Positions 12,605 to 28,335 of a stretch of 64,000 nucleotides of DNA are shown here, in pieces. Below the pieces are notes generated by a model, which was given only the letters and a program-made list of their open reading frames with translations, was not told where the DNA came from and did not search any database. Where the stretch lies: the NCBI GenBank assembly GCA_000310025.1, contig FN649734.1:2433291-2497290 (forward strand), read 5' to 3'. Position 1 is the stretch's first letter. Each line of letters begins with the position of its first letter. The DNA is from Ectocarpus siliculosus (lineage: Eukaryota; Sar; Phaeophyceae; Ectocarpales; Ectocarpaceae). A program made the translations under genes and the position numbers.

Positions 12605-12808
12605 GGTGTTTGCCATCGGGGTTGGGGTTTTCGTCGCTTGGCAACGACGTTGCAAAACAAGATCCACCCCCCCCCCCCGTAGGCGATGTTTGCCATCGGG
12701 GTTGGGTTTTCGTCGCTTGGCAACGACGTTGTAAAACAAGCCGCCCCCCTCGGTGTTTGCCATCGGGGTTGGGTTTTCGTCGCTTGGCAGCGATGTTGTA
12801 AACAAGCC
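12605..12808 (+). repeat. Three tandem copies of a 67-80 bp G-rich unit
   Basis: Copies start at 12605, 12685 and 12752 with the words TTTGCCATCGGGGTTGG, TTTTCGTCGCTTGGCA and CGA.GTTGTAAA; they differ mainly in the length of a C tract between units. The repeated GGGGTTGGG could fold into G-quadruplex DNA. Confidence 0.85.
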
Positions 12809-12812
12809 AATT

Positions 12813-13255
12813 CACCTCGTGAGCTCAGCAACTAGGTTACCGGTTTTTTTTTGCCTTTGGGTTGTTTTTTGCGGTAACCAGAATGGTGGTCGAGTAGAGT
12901 ATGTTGTGCGGGGTCGAGAACCCTCACTCCGCGAAAAGGGGATATTCGCACCACGTTGTGTTAAATTGGTCAAGCATCCTCGAGGCAGTTACAACACAGC
13001 GCTTATAAGTGTCTCTGGAAGTGAAAGCACCAGAAAATAAATTAAGTCATACGCAGCTGCCATCCGAACGCAAGGAAGTAAGCACAGGATGCCGAACACC
13101 CTTAGCAGGATGCAGCGCACCCTTCATGCGACTCGCCGACTACCTCACGGCGCTTCGCGCTTGGTGATGTGAGAGCCTGGTCCGGTGAGAACCCGGCGTG
13201 CTCCGTCCCGGCTTTGTAGGGATGCGAGGTCAATAGTCTAGCGACTACGGCATGC
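12813..13255 (+). repeat. Dispersed repeat, copy 2 of 3, 5' of the LINE
   Basis: It matches 18727-18975 (first about 240 bp, including GCGGTAACCA.AATGGTGGTC) and 10210-10640 (the rest). It ends exactly where the LINE coding region starts. See the copy-1 and copy-3 entries. Confidence 0.75.
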
Positions 13256-15852
13256 ATGACAATGAGTACAACCCCCTCCCCCGACAAGGCGATGGAGGCA
13301 ACTAAGGGACCGGGGGGGGGAGGCAAGCAGACAAGTCAGAAGAACGCCGAGCACAAGCGGGAGTCGAGCAATAGAGTGCGCAAAATATCCAATAGGGAAA
13401 AGCACAAGCTGCGAGTGGGATCGTGGAACGTATGCGGGTTCGCAAGGAGTGAGCGCAAACGGCTGCAATTAGTGGGCCAAGTAGAACAAGGCGATCTAGG
13501 TGTAGAGGGGATCCAGGAGACGTGGGAACTGAAGGATGGAGACATCGTAAGCAAACTAGGGAAATACCGGTGGGTAGGGAAGGCAAGAAAGGGCTGAGAC
13601 CCGATGAAAAGGGGGGAGGGGGGAGTTGGACTCCTGATCAAGGAACACTTGTTTGACGTGGTGGAAGTAGTGGTGAAAACGAAGTGCGAGGAAAGCCTAT
13701 GGCTTAAGATACCTGGGGAGCGGGGTGAGAAAGATTTGTTTCGAGGGAACGTATATGCATACGTCCCACCGTCGTCGAAGAAAGTCGCAAGCAAGGCACA
13801 GGAGAACTTTGGACGAATTGGGCAACATGTCCATAGGTTCAGTAGCAAGGGAAAGTTGTCATGGTGGGCGACTTCAATTCCAGAGTAAGGCTTCCAGTAG
13901 GGGGCAGACCACCGGGCAGCGCGGAGAAGACAAAGGGAATGACAACGGAGTGAGGATGCTTGAATTCTTGGGAGGCAACGAGCTGATCGTGTTGAACGGT
14001 AGAAGGGAATGCGATAAGCCGGAGTTCACCAGGCAACGGGCAGTTTGCAAGGAGTATTCGGTTCTCGACGACATCCTGGTAGATAGGGGGAGCACACAGA
14101 TCCCAGAGTTGCACGTAAGTGCGATAGATATAGGTTCGACCGACCACTTCCTCATATGGGCAAACATCGACCGAGCTAAATAGGAAGGCGGAGAGAAAGA
14201 AACAGAGGGAAGTGTTCCGGTGGATAGTAGAGCGTTTGGGGGACGAGGGGACGCGGGGTGCATTCCAGAAAGGACTGGCTGGTAGCTTGGAACACTCCAG
14301 GAAATTGCTGAGCACCGTTGAAGACAGAAACGTCGACGTACAAACAGCAGGGGACAGGGTGATGGAAGGGTGGGAGTCCATAGTGAACACAACGGCAGAG
14401 AGAGTAGTGGGAAAGAAGGTGGTACGATGTGGGGTATCGGTCAAGTGGTGGGATGACGAGCTGAAAGAAGAAATAGGGGAACGTAGAGAAGTCTTCAAGC
14501 AGTACCTGAGTGAGATATTTTGACCAAGTGTTTTTAAGAAGGAGGTGGACGAATGGGCCAAGGAAGAAGAAGAAAAATCGAAGGCAGACATTGGGAACGT
14601 AGAGCTAGAGAAGGAGTTCACTGAGGACGAGGTGGAGGCTTGTGTGAACAAGCTGCAGTGCCACAAAGCAGCAGGGGCGGATGGGATAGTCAACGAGTTC
14701 ATGCAGTTTGGTTGAAAGGGAATGATCCAGCTGATGGTACGGAAGCGCCATTCCGACTAAAGATCCGCCTCCTCGAAGCGGAGGCGATGGAGACACTACT
14801 GTACGGCTGCATGACATGGTCACCACTCAGCGGCCACTATCAGACACTGCGGTCGACACACCACCGACTGCTCCTTCGAGTTATCGGGTACAAGCGCAAG
14901 AAAGACACCTACCGGCAGCTCTCTTACGCCCAGACGCTGAAGAGGGTCGAATGGCAGAGCGTTGAAGCCACGATCCGACAACGACGCCTACTGTTCGCGG
15001 GAGCACTGGCAAGACAGCCGGACGGGCGACTCCCGAAACGACTGATGCTCGGCGAGCTGGCGGGGGGGGAGAAGCCACGTAGGGGGGGACAGGAACAGAA
15101 CTGGCCGAAGTGTGTGCTCGACGACCTGAAGGCATTCGGGGCCGACCACGGATCTACGAAAACCGATCCATGTTGTCTCGGAATTCCCGTACCGAAAGAC
15201 ACGGCACCGAAGTTAAAGTGGACGGAAGCCGCGAAGGTGGAGGGGGGAGTACCCTGGCATGCGGCGGTGCTGCAGGGAGCTGAGAGGTTCATGACCTCCT
15301 GGCACGAGAAGGAAGAAGAGGCCAGCCGACAACGAGCGCTCAAACGAAACCACAAGCCAACAACCAATCGGGCGGGAGGGGGGCAGGAGACGGACGAGAC
15401 GGCGAGGGAAGAAAGCAAACGAGAAGAGACGGACCGAGTGGCACGATACGTGCCGGATTGAATTTATTTTAGCCAATTCCCCCCCCCCAACGCTGCACCA
15501 TTGCACCAACCCCCCAGTAGTGATGACGTACCATTACAATGTATCGCTGGTTGGTGGCCATGTTTGCGTGTTTGCTTGTTCGTTAGTGGTCTCTCCACCT
15601 TGTGCCTGTTTCTGCCTCTTATTTCTTGTTATTTCGGTCTGGTCCCTTTTTGTCCTCGCTCTTTTTCATTTTATTTTCATTTTATTTTCTCTTCTTACTG
15701 TTTCCATTTTTTATTTTTTCTCATTTTTCTCTCTTTTTCTGTGCCAGATGGCCTTGTCTCTGCTTGCGTTGTGAAGTACCAAGATTGAACCAAGGGGGTG
15801 TACCTCTTTCTCTCCGGCCCATGATAGTGACTCCTAGTCTCAGTTGATACCT

Positions 15853-16090
15853 CGCATAGCGCGCAGAGGGAGTGGAGGATTCCAGAATATCTGTTGTTGA
15901 TTTCTATTGACTTGCGGACCCACCCCTCGGGGCCAGTTTACTTGAGTGTACCTTTTTAGGGTAAGTTAACCTGTGACCACGGGAATCGACCGCGTCGAGT
16001 GTTGGATCAGTACGGACATACGAAGGTACTGGGTAGAGAGAGGTCGGAACGGTTTTTAATGTGAAGACAACAACAACAACAACAACAACA
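15853..16090 (+). repeat. Dispersed 240-bp repeat ending in (CAA)n; inverted copy at 27551-27783
   Basis: The reverse complement of this block matches 27551-27783 almost throughout, including CCCAGTACCTTCGTATGTCC, GATCCAACACTCGACGCGGT and ACTGGCCCCGAGGGG. Read on the minus strand here (plus strand there) both are open and would encode similar peptides (SLYPVPSYVRTDPTLDAVDS). The (CAA)n run joins it to the SINE that follows. Confidence 0.85.
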
Positions 16091-16440
16091 GCCGGTCGCC
16101 CCGGTGGTCTAGTGGTATCCTCGTAAACCGCTAATTTAGTCGCAGAGGTCGTGGGTTCGAATCCCCATGGGGTGAAAAATCTACAAAAATTAGCGGGTGA
16201 AAGCGAAATAAAGCTGAAAAGCTCTCGTGGGTACCACACTTCCATGTTAGCACCGTTGACGAGGGAAAGGGACGGCAAGACCCTTTTCGCGATAACAACA
16301 ATAAAATTCGGCTTGACCGCAGGAGGAAGGTGGAGCATGAAAATAAATAAAAAGAAGAAAAAAGCCCTGGTGTTGTACCCCCTCCTGTGTGACCCTGAAT
16401 GGTTGTAGCTGCACGACGAAAAAACACACCGAAAAATGTA
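16091..16440 (+). mobile_element. tRNA-derived SINE, copy with full head
   Basis: The first 75 bases look like a tRNA: GGTGGTCTAGTGG fits an A box and GGGTTCGAATCCC fits a B box, but the T and acceptor stems do not pair properly, so it is a SINE head rather than a tRNA gene. The body (TTTTCGCGATAA, CCGCAGGAGG, an A-rich run, GTACCCCCTCCTGTGTGA) recurs at 52372-52620 and, inverted, at 51115-51349 and 4084-4180. Confidence 0.75.
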
Positions 16441-18504
16441 ATACTCTATATACGCTGAACACTGTAGTACACGTCTCACCACGATAAATGGGGGAACTGT
16501 CGCCATAATAAATAGGACGAAAACACACAAACACACACACCGCTGTACAACTGGGTGTGGAAAAATGAGTATGCGCCAAGTAGATGGAGGGAAGAAGTGG
16601 TTGTGAACTTGTTTATGAAACGTGACAAGACTGACCCAGGAAACTACAGGGGGATGGATCACACTTTCCACAGTAGGAAAAGTGTTCTGAAAGTTGCTGA
16701 ACGATAGGATAGTGGGAGTATTGAAGAATGAACGTAGGAGAAGTGAGGGCCAAGCAGGTTTCCGAAAGAGGGAGTGCATAGACCACGCATTCACGTTAGG
16801 GTTCACGTTAGGGAGAATCATCCAACGTAGAAAGAGGGAGCGGAATCCGACGCACTGCTTCTTCCTGGACGTGCAAAAGGCATACGATACCGCATGGAGA
16901 AATGGGCTGTGGAAACAATTATCCAAGCACGAGATCAAGGGAGAAAATGTGGAGAGTGCTGAAGAAGATGACAGAGTGTACGAAAAGCGCGGTCATGCTA
17001 GACGGAGAACTGTCTAAAATCTTCAACATTGAACAGAGGGTCCCACAAGGTTGCACTTTGTCCCCAACATTGTTCCAGGTGTTCATCAACGATCTGTTGG
17101 AAGATGTAGAAGCAGTCGGGAAGGGAGTAAATGGGGGAAAGTTCGGTGTCGGGAATTCTGTTTGCGATGACTTTGTTGGGATGTCTGACACCCCTGAGGG
17201 CCTGCAAATGCAAATTGACGCTGCGAAGGAGTTTGCTGATAAGTGGAGATTGTCTGCCAACGTTAAGAAGAGTGCCGTCATAGTATGCAACGAGGACAGG
17301 GAGGAACCAGCACAACATAGATGGAAGTGGGGGGTCGAGGAGCTTGCAGTAGTGGACCAAGTACACATATCTTGGAGTAGAGATCGCAAAAGACTGCTCA
17401 TGGAATGCACACATGTCCAAGGTAGCGGGAAAGGGCAAAGCACGAGCAGGGAAGCTGCACCCAATACTCGCAGACCGGTACCTCGATAAACGCATTAAAT
17501 TGACGGTTTTGAAGAGCGTACTCGTACCGACTCTAGAGTACGCCGGACAAGTATGGGAAGGAAATAAGGAGGTAGTCAAAGAGCTCGAGGTGGCGCACAT
17601 GAAAGCACGCAAGTCATCCTAGGATGCTCCAAGCGCACAAGTAATGCAGCCGTCAGGGCAGAACTGGGGATCCGATCCCTACGATCGGGAAGCGACGCAA
17701 GGAAGCTGACATGGCGGTATCGCATGTGCCGTATGGGAGAGGAGAGGTTGCCGAGAATAGCTTGGGAGGCGGAGTGGGCAAACAAGACGAGGGGTAAACA
17801 ACCTACAGAGTGGGTCAAGGTTGTAGGTGACGTATGGAAGGGGTTCGAAATTGACGAAGGCGATACGCTGGATACGGAGGGCCTACATGGGTTCAAGGAG
17901 AAGATATCTGTTGCTTTTGCCGAGAGAGAAGAATTTAAGAAAAAAAAACAAGGATAAGAGGGCCTAGAAGTGTACGGAATGTTGAAATAAGGAAGAGGGT
18001 TCAAGGAGTACCCACATGGACCAATGGATGCAGGGACAAAGCTGAAGGTCAAAGTCAGGACCGGGGACATTTGCCTTAGACCGTGTTCATGTTGTCGCGG
18101 AATGTCGGCTGTATAAGAAGGACAGGGAAGTGCACATGACTAGGCTGGGAAAAGTAGAAGGAAAGTGCAGGGAGATGTTTTAGGCATGGAATAGCCAGGA
18201 TACGACGTTAGATGTACTGGGGCATACATAAGGAAGTGCGCTGAAAGGCGGGAAGTGATATCGGTAGGATAGATCGACTAGGGAAGACATTTTTGAGTCA
18301 CCTTTGGCAAGGTAGGAAGGAACGATTGGCCATCGGTGATCGGTCCCGTGGAAACAATGCTCCGTCCTCTCGAGGACGCGTGGTCAACGGTCTAACCGCT
18401 GGGGAATGCAAAACGAAAGAGTGCGCCCCCCCCCCCCCCCCGGCCACCGGAAAACGGAAAAGATTAAAACCCCCCGCCCCTTCCCAGGTCCGGGAACCGG
18501 GGAA

Positions 18505-18604
18505 NNNNNNNNNNNNNNNNNNNNNNNNNNNNNNNNNNNNNNNNNNNNNNNNNNNNNNNNNNNNNNNNNNNNNNNNNNNNNNNNNNNNNNNNNNNNNNNN
18601 NNNN
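18505..18604. other. Assembly gap (100 N)
   Basis: Exactly one hundred N, so the true length is unknown. The flanks are similar to each other: the block at 18350-18440 reappears at 18605-18690 with many G/C-homopolymer differences, as expected from low-quality read ends that failed to be merged. Confidence 0.98.
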
Positions 18605-18726
18605 AATGTTCCTTCCTTTGGGGGAGGGGGGGTCAAGGGTTTAACCGGGGGGGAATGCAAAAAGAAAGGGGGCCCCCCCCCCCCCCCCGTGTCAACTGAT
18701 AACTGATAATGATGAACACCACCGTC

Positions 18727-18975
18727 ACTTCGCGAGCTCGGCAACCAGGTAACCGTTTTTTTTTCTACCTGTGTTTTTTTTTTGCGGTAACCATAATGGT
18801 GGTCGAGTAGATCATGTGTGGGGCCGAGAACCCTCACTCCGCGCAAGGGGGATGATCGCACCACGTTGTGTTAAAATGGTCAAACATCCTCGAGGCAGTT
18901 ACACAGTCAGTGCTTATAACTGTCTCTGGGAGTGAAAGCGCCAGAAAATAAATAAAGTCATGCGCAGCTGTCATC
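18727..18975 (+). repeat. Dispersed repeat, copy 3 of 3, 3' of the LINE
   Basis: It matches 12813-13060 over about 240 bp (GAGCTCGGCAAC, GCGGTAACCATAATGGTGGT, CACCACGTTGTGTTAAAATG, CCAGAAAATAAAT). With copy 2 it brackets the LINE in direct orientation. A related fragment follows at 19024-19115, matching 11035-11140. Confidence 0.75.
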
Positions 18976-19124
18976 CAAAAATAAAACTGCTGTGTGATGG
19001 TAAATCATCAGTGTATAGACTTAAAAAAGACTCGAAATAAGTCCAGTACCCAGCCGGTTTTCCTCCACCCACTGCAAAGACTCCACCACATCCCGTTCTA
19101 CTGTGGGTATATCTCGAATGGGTA

Positions 19125-19960
19125 GTCTTTGTGTGTGTGTATTATTATTCCTTTAGGGGGGGAAGAAGAGCAATTTTGATGTTGACGAAGTTTGAAAACA
19201 AACGCAAGAGGTCCAGAAATTGTACAACAGACATACAAGACCAGTCGGGAGGCATCGCGAAAAACAGCAATCGTTGATTCTCGCACAGGGCGGCAGTAGA
19301 GACTGCTCAAAACATACATTTCACGCGTCTACCTCCACAGGCTTCCTTTGAAATCAAGATAAAAGTTCGCTCCATTCTAAATTCAAGACAAAAGAGCCAA
19401 AACGGAAGGCGCTCAAATAAGGTCAGTTTTGAGGCTTAAGTTAGGCATTCTATTGTCAGCAGTAGAGGACATCATGAAGAGGCGTCGTGCGTGCTGGCAC
19501 GTTCAGGTTTGCTACTGGAGCTGAAATATCGCAGATCGCAGCAGCCGCTGAAAACAGTCCGAAATCTGCGCCGGAACCAAGCGGCATCCAGTATTTGTCA
19601 CAGCCATGCTCGCCGTCACCGACCCCAATCTCCTGAGCTACGGGTTTACAGCAGTAGCTGATGCCACTAGCTACTGCTGACACCCCTCCGTTCAGGGGTT
19701 TACGGTCCGTGGCGGTGAGCATGGCTGTGACAAACGTTGGATGCCGCTTGGTTCCGGCGCAGATTTCGGACTGTTTTCAAAGGCTGCTGCGACCGTCGAT
19801 ATTTCCGCTCCAGTAGCAAACCTGAACGTGTCAGCACGCACGACGCCTCTTCATGGTGTCCTCTACTGATGACAATAGAATGCCTAACCTAACCCCGGCG
19901 GGCCTAACCTAAAAAAAAAAAAAAACCGGCGGGAAGGTTGTTTTCTTTCTTTGTAAAGGA
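19125..19960. repeat. Fold-back repeat with 184-bp inverted arms; second copy at 41690-42420
   Basis: Arms 19441-19624 and 19704-19887 are reverse complements with few mismatches, starting TTAGGCATTCTATTGTC; the 79-bp centre also pairs in part around 19664. A non-palindromic leader (19125-19440, with CAAGACCAGTCGGGAGGC and CGCACAGGGCGGCAGTAGAG) and a short tail belong to the same unit, because both recur at 41690-42420, where the left arm is badly decayed. No protein is encoded; it is a non-autonomous element of unknown family. Confidence 0.85.
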
Positions 19961-21571
19961 TTAAAGTATGGGAAAAGAGCCAGCGTCAAAACCGCTATTC
20001 TTCCCCCATATACTGCTGTACAAACGAGCCAATGGTACGAACGCACGAGCCTATTTGCAGGTACTTTTTTTTTTTTTTTCTTAATATGACACAACGAAAC
20101 CATCTCTATCATAGAGTCTGAGACAGATTAGCAATGGTTTCATAGCGTCAGAAAGTACCTGTATGTCTACGATTTCCCAGACAGCATATAGGGACATCTC
20201 CCCTGCGGGTAACAGGCTCAACAAGACAGTTTGGTAGCTGTCTTGTGTGTCTTTTTTCTTTTCTCCACAATAAAAGGATTCCACCTCCCCATCTAGTAGT
20301 AAGAAGATATGCATATACGATCGCAGAAAAGACGTGGGGACTACATGTTCGACATGATAAACCCCAATCGAAGGGAAGGGTGTTCCAAGTCTTTGCAGTG
20401 GGAGTGCGTAGAAGAGCCTGGTGGAGATACTGCGCTTATGTACTTCGAGCCATGTATTATATCAAATATAGTCATGTAACCAAGATTTCAGGACTACTGG
20501 GATGGATATTCCAGCATTGGTGCTGAATTCCAGACTGCTAAATGTTTGTGTATGCACATGTATTCAGTATACAGAGCAGTCCCAAAGTAGGTGACATGGC
20601 TCAAGGACGAGCCGTTCACTCGTTCTCGTGACTCGTGCGAAACGCGCGTCAACCGCGAGCTTACCTCTCCTCCTAAAGAGCAAAAAAGCGAGTTCCAGCG
20701 AATAAGAGTGGGGCCGACAACGCAAATGGTATGATGAGAGAGGTCAGATGCATGTTCCCCAATAGTCCAACAGGTTAACTACAGCAGTAGCACACGCACA
20801 CATGTTTTGTCTGCATGTAGCGACGCAGGTAAAGACTCACAGAAACTTTCCGTCCAGGTCGAGCAGGCACGCGTAATTTGTTCCAGGATAGCACAGCTCA
20901 ACGCCACTCAGCTTTTCCCTCAACTGATCTTGGAGGGTGGGGCCCATACCCGATCGCTTTCGGCAACACCAGCTCATTGGCCTCCCCCTCTATGCTGTCT
21001 CGCCTGAAAGTCGAGTTATTGTGCACCTCTTGCACACTACTGTGCCTGCTGCTGCACTGCCGTGTTTTTTTTTTCTTAATTTTAGAGGGGGTTAATCCCA
21101 GATCCACGGAGCCCCTTGGGAAAGCCGTGTCTGGTGCTGTGTCACATCACCGTCCACCCGTGGGGTCGTGTGATCGGTGAGCGTTTTGTCTTCGGGTGTT
21201 CATAGATGTGAACGAAGGCATCACTAAGTTCGTAGTTGGTTTATATCTTTCGGGTGTGCCTTACCCAAGTTTTAGCTACGTACAACCGCCGAGGTGAGCT
21301 ACTCGTTCCGGAAATGCACATGTTTCATGACAGCATGTGGGCCACGTAGCCAATTGTAAACCAGCTGCCACTCATCACATTCGTTTTGCTCATGGCCGAT
21401 CTTGCACAGTATCCCGTGCTTCATTAGTAGCGTCCCATAGCAATATTTAGGCGTATGCATAGGTGCGGAATACGCAGCTTCTGCTTCTGACAACACGCCG
21501 CGCTCGATCCCGCCCACCGCAACCCGACCCGCCGCACCAACGCAACTCCTCTTCACACAGTGTAGCTAGAT
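19961..21571. other. No gene recognised upstream of thiC
   Basis: About 1.6 kb with short open frames only and no repeat shared with the rest of the window. It should include the thiC promoter and 5' UTR; no TATA box or other control element can be named with confidence. Confidence 0.45.
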
Positions 21572-26972
<5,401 letters not shown>

Positions 26973-27389
26973 TTGGTTGCGTTCAAGCGAAACGTTTACA
27001 GAAGAGTCCGGGAATTTTGATCAGGAATGGAGTTGTGGGAGCAACTTTCGGTGCTAGTCGCGTTTTCGCGGCGAGGGAAGAACCGCCGCTGAGAGAAAAC
27101 TCAGTAGTATGTATTTTGCCGGCGTCTTCTCAAACCCGATTAACGGAGTAGGTAGTGGAAGAAGTGACCTCACGGCGAAAGCAATTGCGCTCGGATGACC
27201 CTGCCCCCAGGGAAAGCAGTGACGTCTAACGTCCTTTCGAGTCTTTGTACGACATCGCTTTCAACGACCCCTTGGTGTACCCTGTACCAACTTGGAACAT
27301 TTGAAAATGCCACGGGTACCACGTATGTTTGGTAACGCAAAATTATTTCAGGAAATCGGAGATTTCCACTCTTCCAATTTCCAGTCTGA
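26973..27389. other. 3' flank of thiC with scattered TPP-riboswitch-like words
   Basis: No gene. Within 130 bp after the thiC stop the words GGTGCT (27050), GCTGAGA (27088), AACCCGAT (27133) and GGAGTAGG (27145) occur in the order of the conserved core of TPP riboswitches. Spacing is off and the P5 stem is missing, so this is only a weak lead (see findings). Confidence 0.2.
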
Positions 27390-28335
27390 TCACCGACGGA
27401 GGCCTTCCGCAATGGACTGTTTGCGTTCTTGCAAAGTGGCCCTATATCTCTCGATTTCCTCCTGAACCTCCTTAATTCTTGCCAGTATCTCCATCTCTCC
27501 ACCCACATGGGCACCTGATAGCCTGGGGTTCACGGACAAGGAGAATTGTTGGTTGTTGTCTTAACATTAAAAATCGTTCCGATCTCTCTCTACCCAGTAC
27601 CTTCGTATGTCCGTACTGATCCAACACTCGACGCGGTCGATTCCCGTGGTCACAGGTTAACTTACCATAAAAAGGTACACTCAAATAAACTGGCCCCGAG
27701 GGGTCCGCAAGTCAAAAGAAATCAACGACAGATATTCTGGAATCCCCCACTCCCTCTGCGCGCTATGCGAGAATGGGAGGGGCGGAAATGAAACTCAATC
27801 AACGGCAGTGTGGATTGACGAATGGCAGGGTGGACGTACTACAAGTACAATTTTTGCTGCAAGCAGCCTTGAAAAAAAAAAGTTTACCTAGAATTTTTCC
27901 GGGACACCAAGTTTGCGGCAATACTTTCGCGTAATTTGTGTGAAACGAGAGTAGAATGGAGGCGGAAGATACGTCAAATGTCGGCTACATGGCCAGTCTT
28001 TCTGCTGCTGTTGCTGCTGTACATGGCCGTTCGTAACATGTTCCGCGACATAGCAACGTCTTGGACAAAATGTGGAGATGTTAAAAAAATAACACACGCC
28101 TGCACCCGTCATTTCGTAAAACCCCGTTGTTGACCATGTGTTGCTCTCTGTTGTACCAGTATAATAAGCAACCATTGCATACATAGTCTACATAAATTTA
28201 CCTTCGTCTTGGAGCCGCATCTGGGTACCCTGTAAACAAGCTGGTGACAATAGTGGCATCCTGCTTGACGCGAGCAAACGCGGACCGAACCTTGTGGTCG
28301 GAGATGTCACGGCTGAGAGGCTGGGGATCACTCAT
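27390..28335 (-). CDS. Small coiled-coil protein of unknown function (2 exons)
   Basis: On the minus strand, exon 28335-28202 starts with ATG and reads MSDPQPLSRDISDHKVRSAF onward to APRR, ending at a GTAAAT donor. Exon 27522-27390, after the acceptor GTGAACCCCAG, completes an arginine codon and reads LSGAHVGGEMEILARIKEVQ, then a charged helix to GLRR and a stop. The phases fit and the product is 88 residues: a basic N-terminal half and a C-terminal amphipathic helix with heptad-like spacing (M, I, I, V, I, Y, L). Size and shape recall small subunits of coiled-coil complexes, but I recognise no family. The intron carries the inverted 240-bp repeat. The start lies 309 bp from the divergent ispG start. 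Moderately sure that it is a gene; function unknown. Confidence 0.6.
27551..27783 (-). repeat. Inverted copy of the 240-bp dispersed repeat
   Basis: Reverse complement of 15853-16090 at about 90 percent by eye, lying inside the intron of the small coiled-coil gene. It lacks the SINE that adjoins the other copy. Confidence 0.85.

Larger units (their letters stand above)
14737..16539 (+). mobile_element. Nested insertion inside LINE A: 5'-truncated LINE B plus repeat and SINE
   Basis: LINE A breaks off after KGMIQLMV (near 14736) and resumes at LYNWVW (near 16540). Between them lies an open frame to 15461 that reads as the C-terminal part of another LINE reverse transcriptase: EAEAMETLLYGCMTW, HHRLLLRVIGYKRKKDTY, RRLLFAGALARQ and PKRLMLGELAGGEKPRRGG. 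This is the usual 5'-truncated product of target-primed insertion. It is followed by a T-rich stretch (15620-15760), the 15853-16090 repeat and a SINE. The 240-codon open C-terminal frame suggests that this insertion is younger than LINE A. Confidence 0.8.
13256..18440 (+). mobile_element. Decayed non-LTR retrotransposon (LINE A), split by a nested insertion
   Basis: The 5' part (13256-14736) encodes an APE-type endonuclease: LRVGSWNVCGF and GIQETW, then GDFNSR near 13865 in another frame and GSTDHFLIW near 14140, followed by a linker and the start of the reverse transcriptase (KAAGADGIVNEF). The 3' part (about 16540-18300) resumes with NWVWKNEYAPSRW and has NYRG, FLDVQKAYDTAW (motif A), VPQGCTLSPTLF (motif B) and a weakened motif C (CDDF where YADD is usual), then the thumb region and a C-terminal H-x4-C stretch near 18090. 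The frame changes repeatedly and there are in-frame stops (for instance just after 13590 and 14715), so it is dead. The tail near 18360-18430 is a C/G-rich low-quality stretch. Clade not determined (APE-bearing L1/I-like group). Confidence 0.85.

Noticed and set aside
13839-14702. 287-codon open frame on the minus strand
   Set aside because: It is antisense to the LINE A endonuclease and linker, which have recognisable motifs on the plus strand.
16091-16170. tRNA gene
   Set aside because: A and B boxes are present but the T and acceptor stems do not pair and the sequence is repeated with a shared non-tRNA body, so it is a SINE head. The same holds for 52372.
15904-16938. 344-codon open frame on the minus strand
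   Set aside because: It runs antisense across the nested repeats and LINE A and matches no protein; its openness follows from repeat composition and a (GTT)n run.
21299-21556. 85-codon minus-strand frame just upstream of thiC
   Set aside because: Its start would lie 15 bp from the thiC start, leaving no room for promoters, and the sequence matches nothing known to me.
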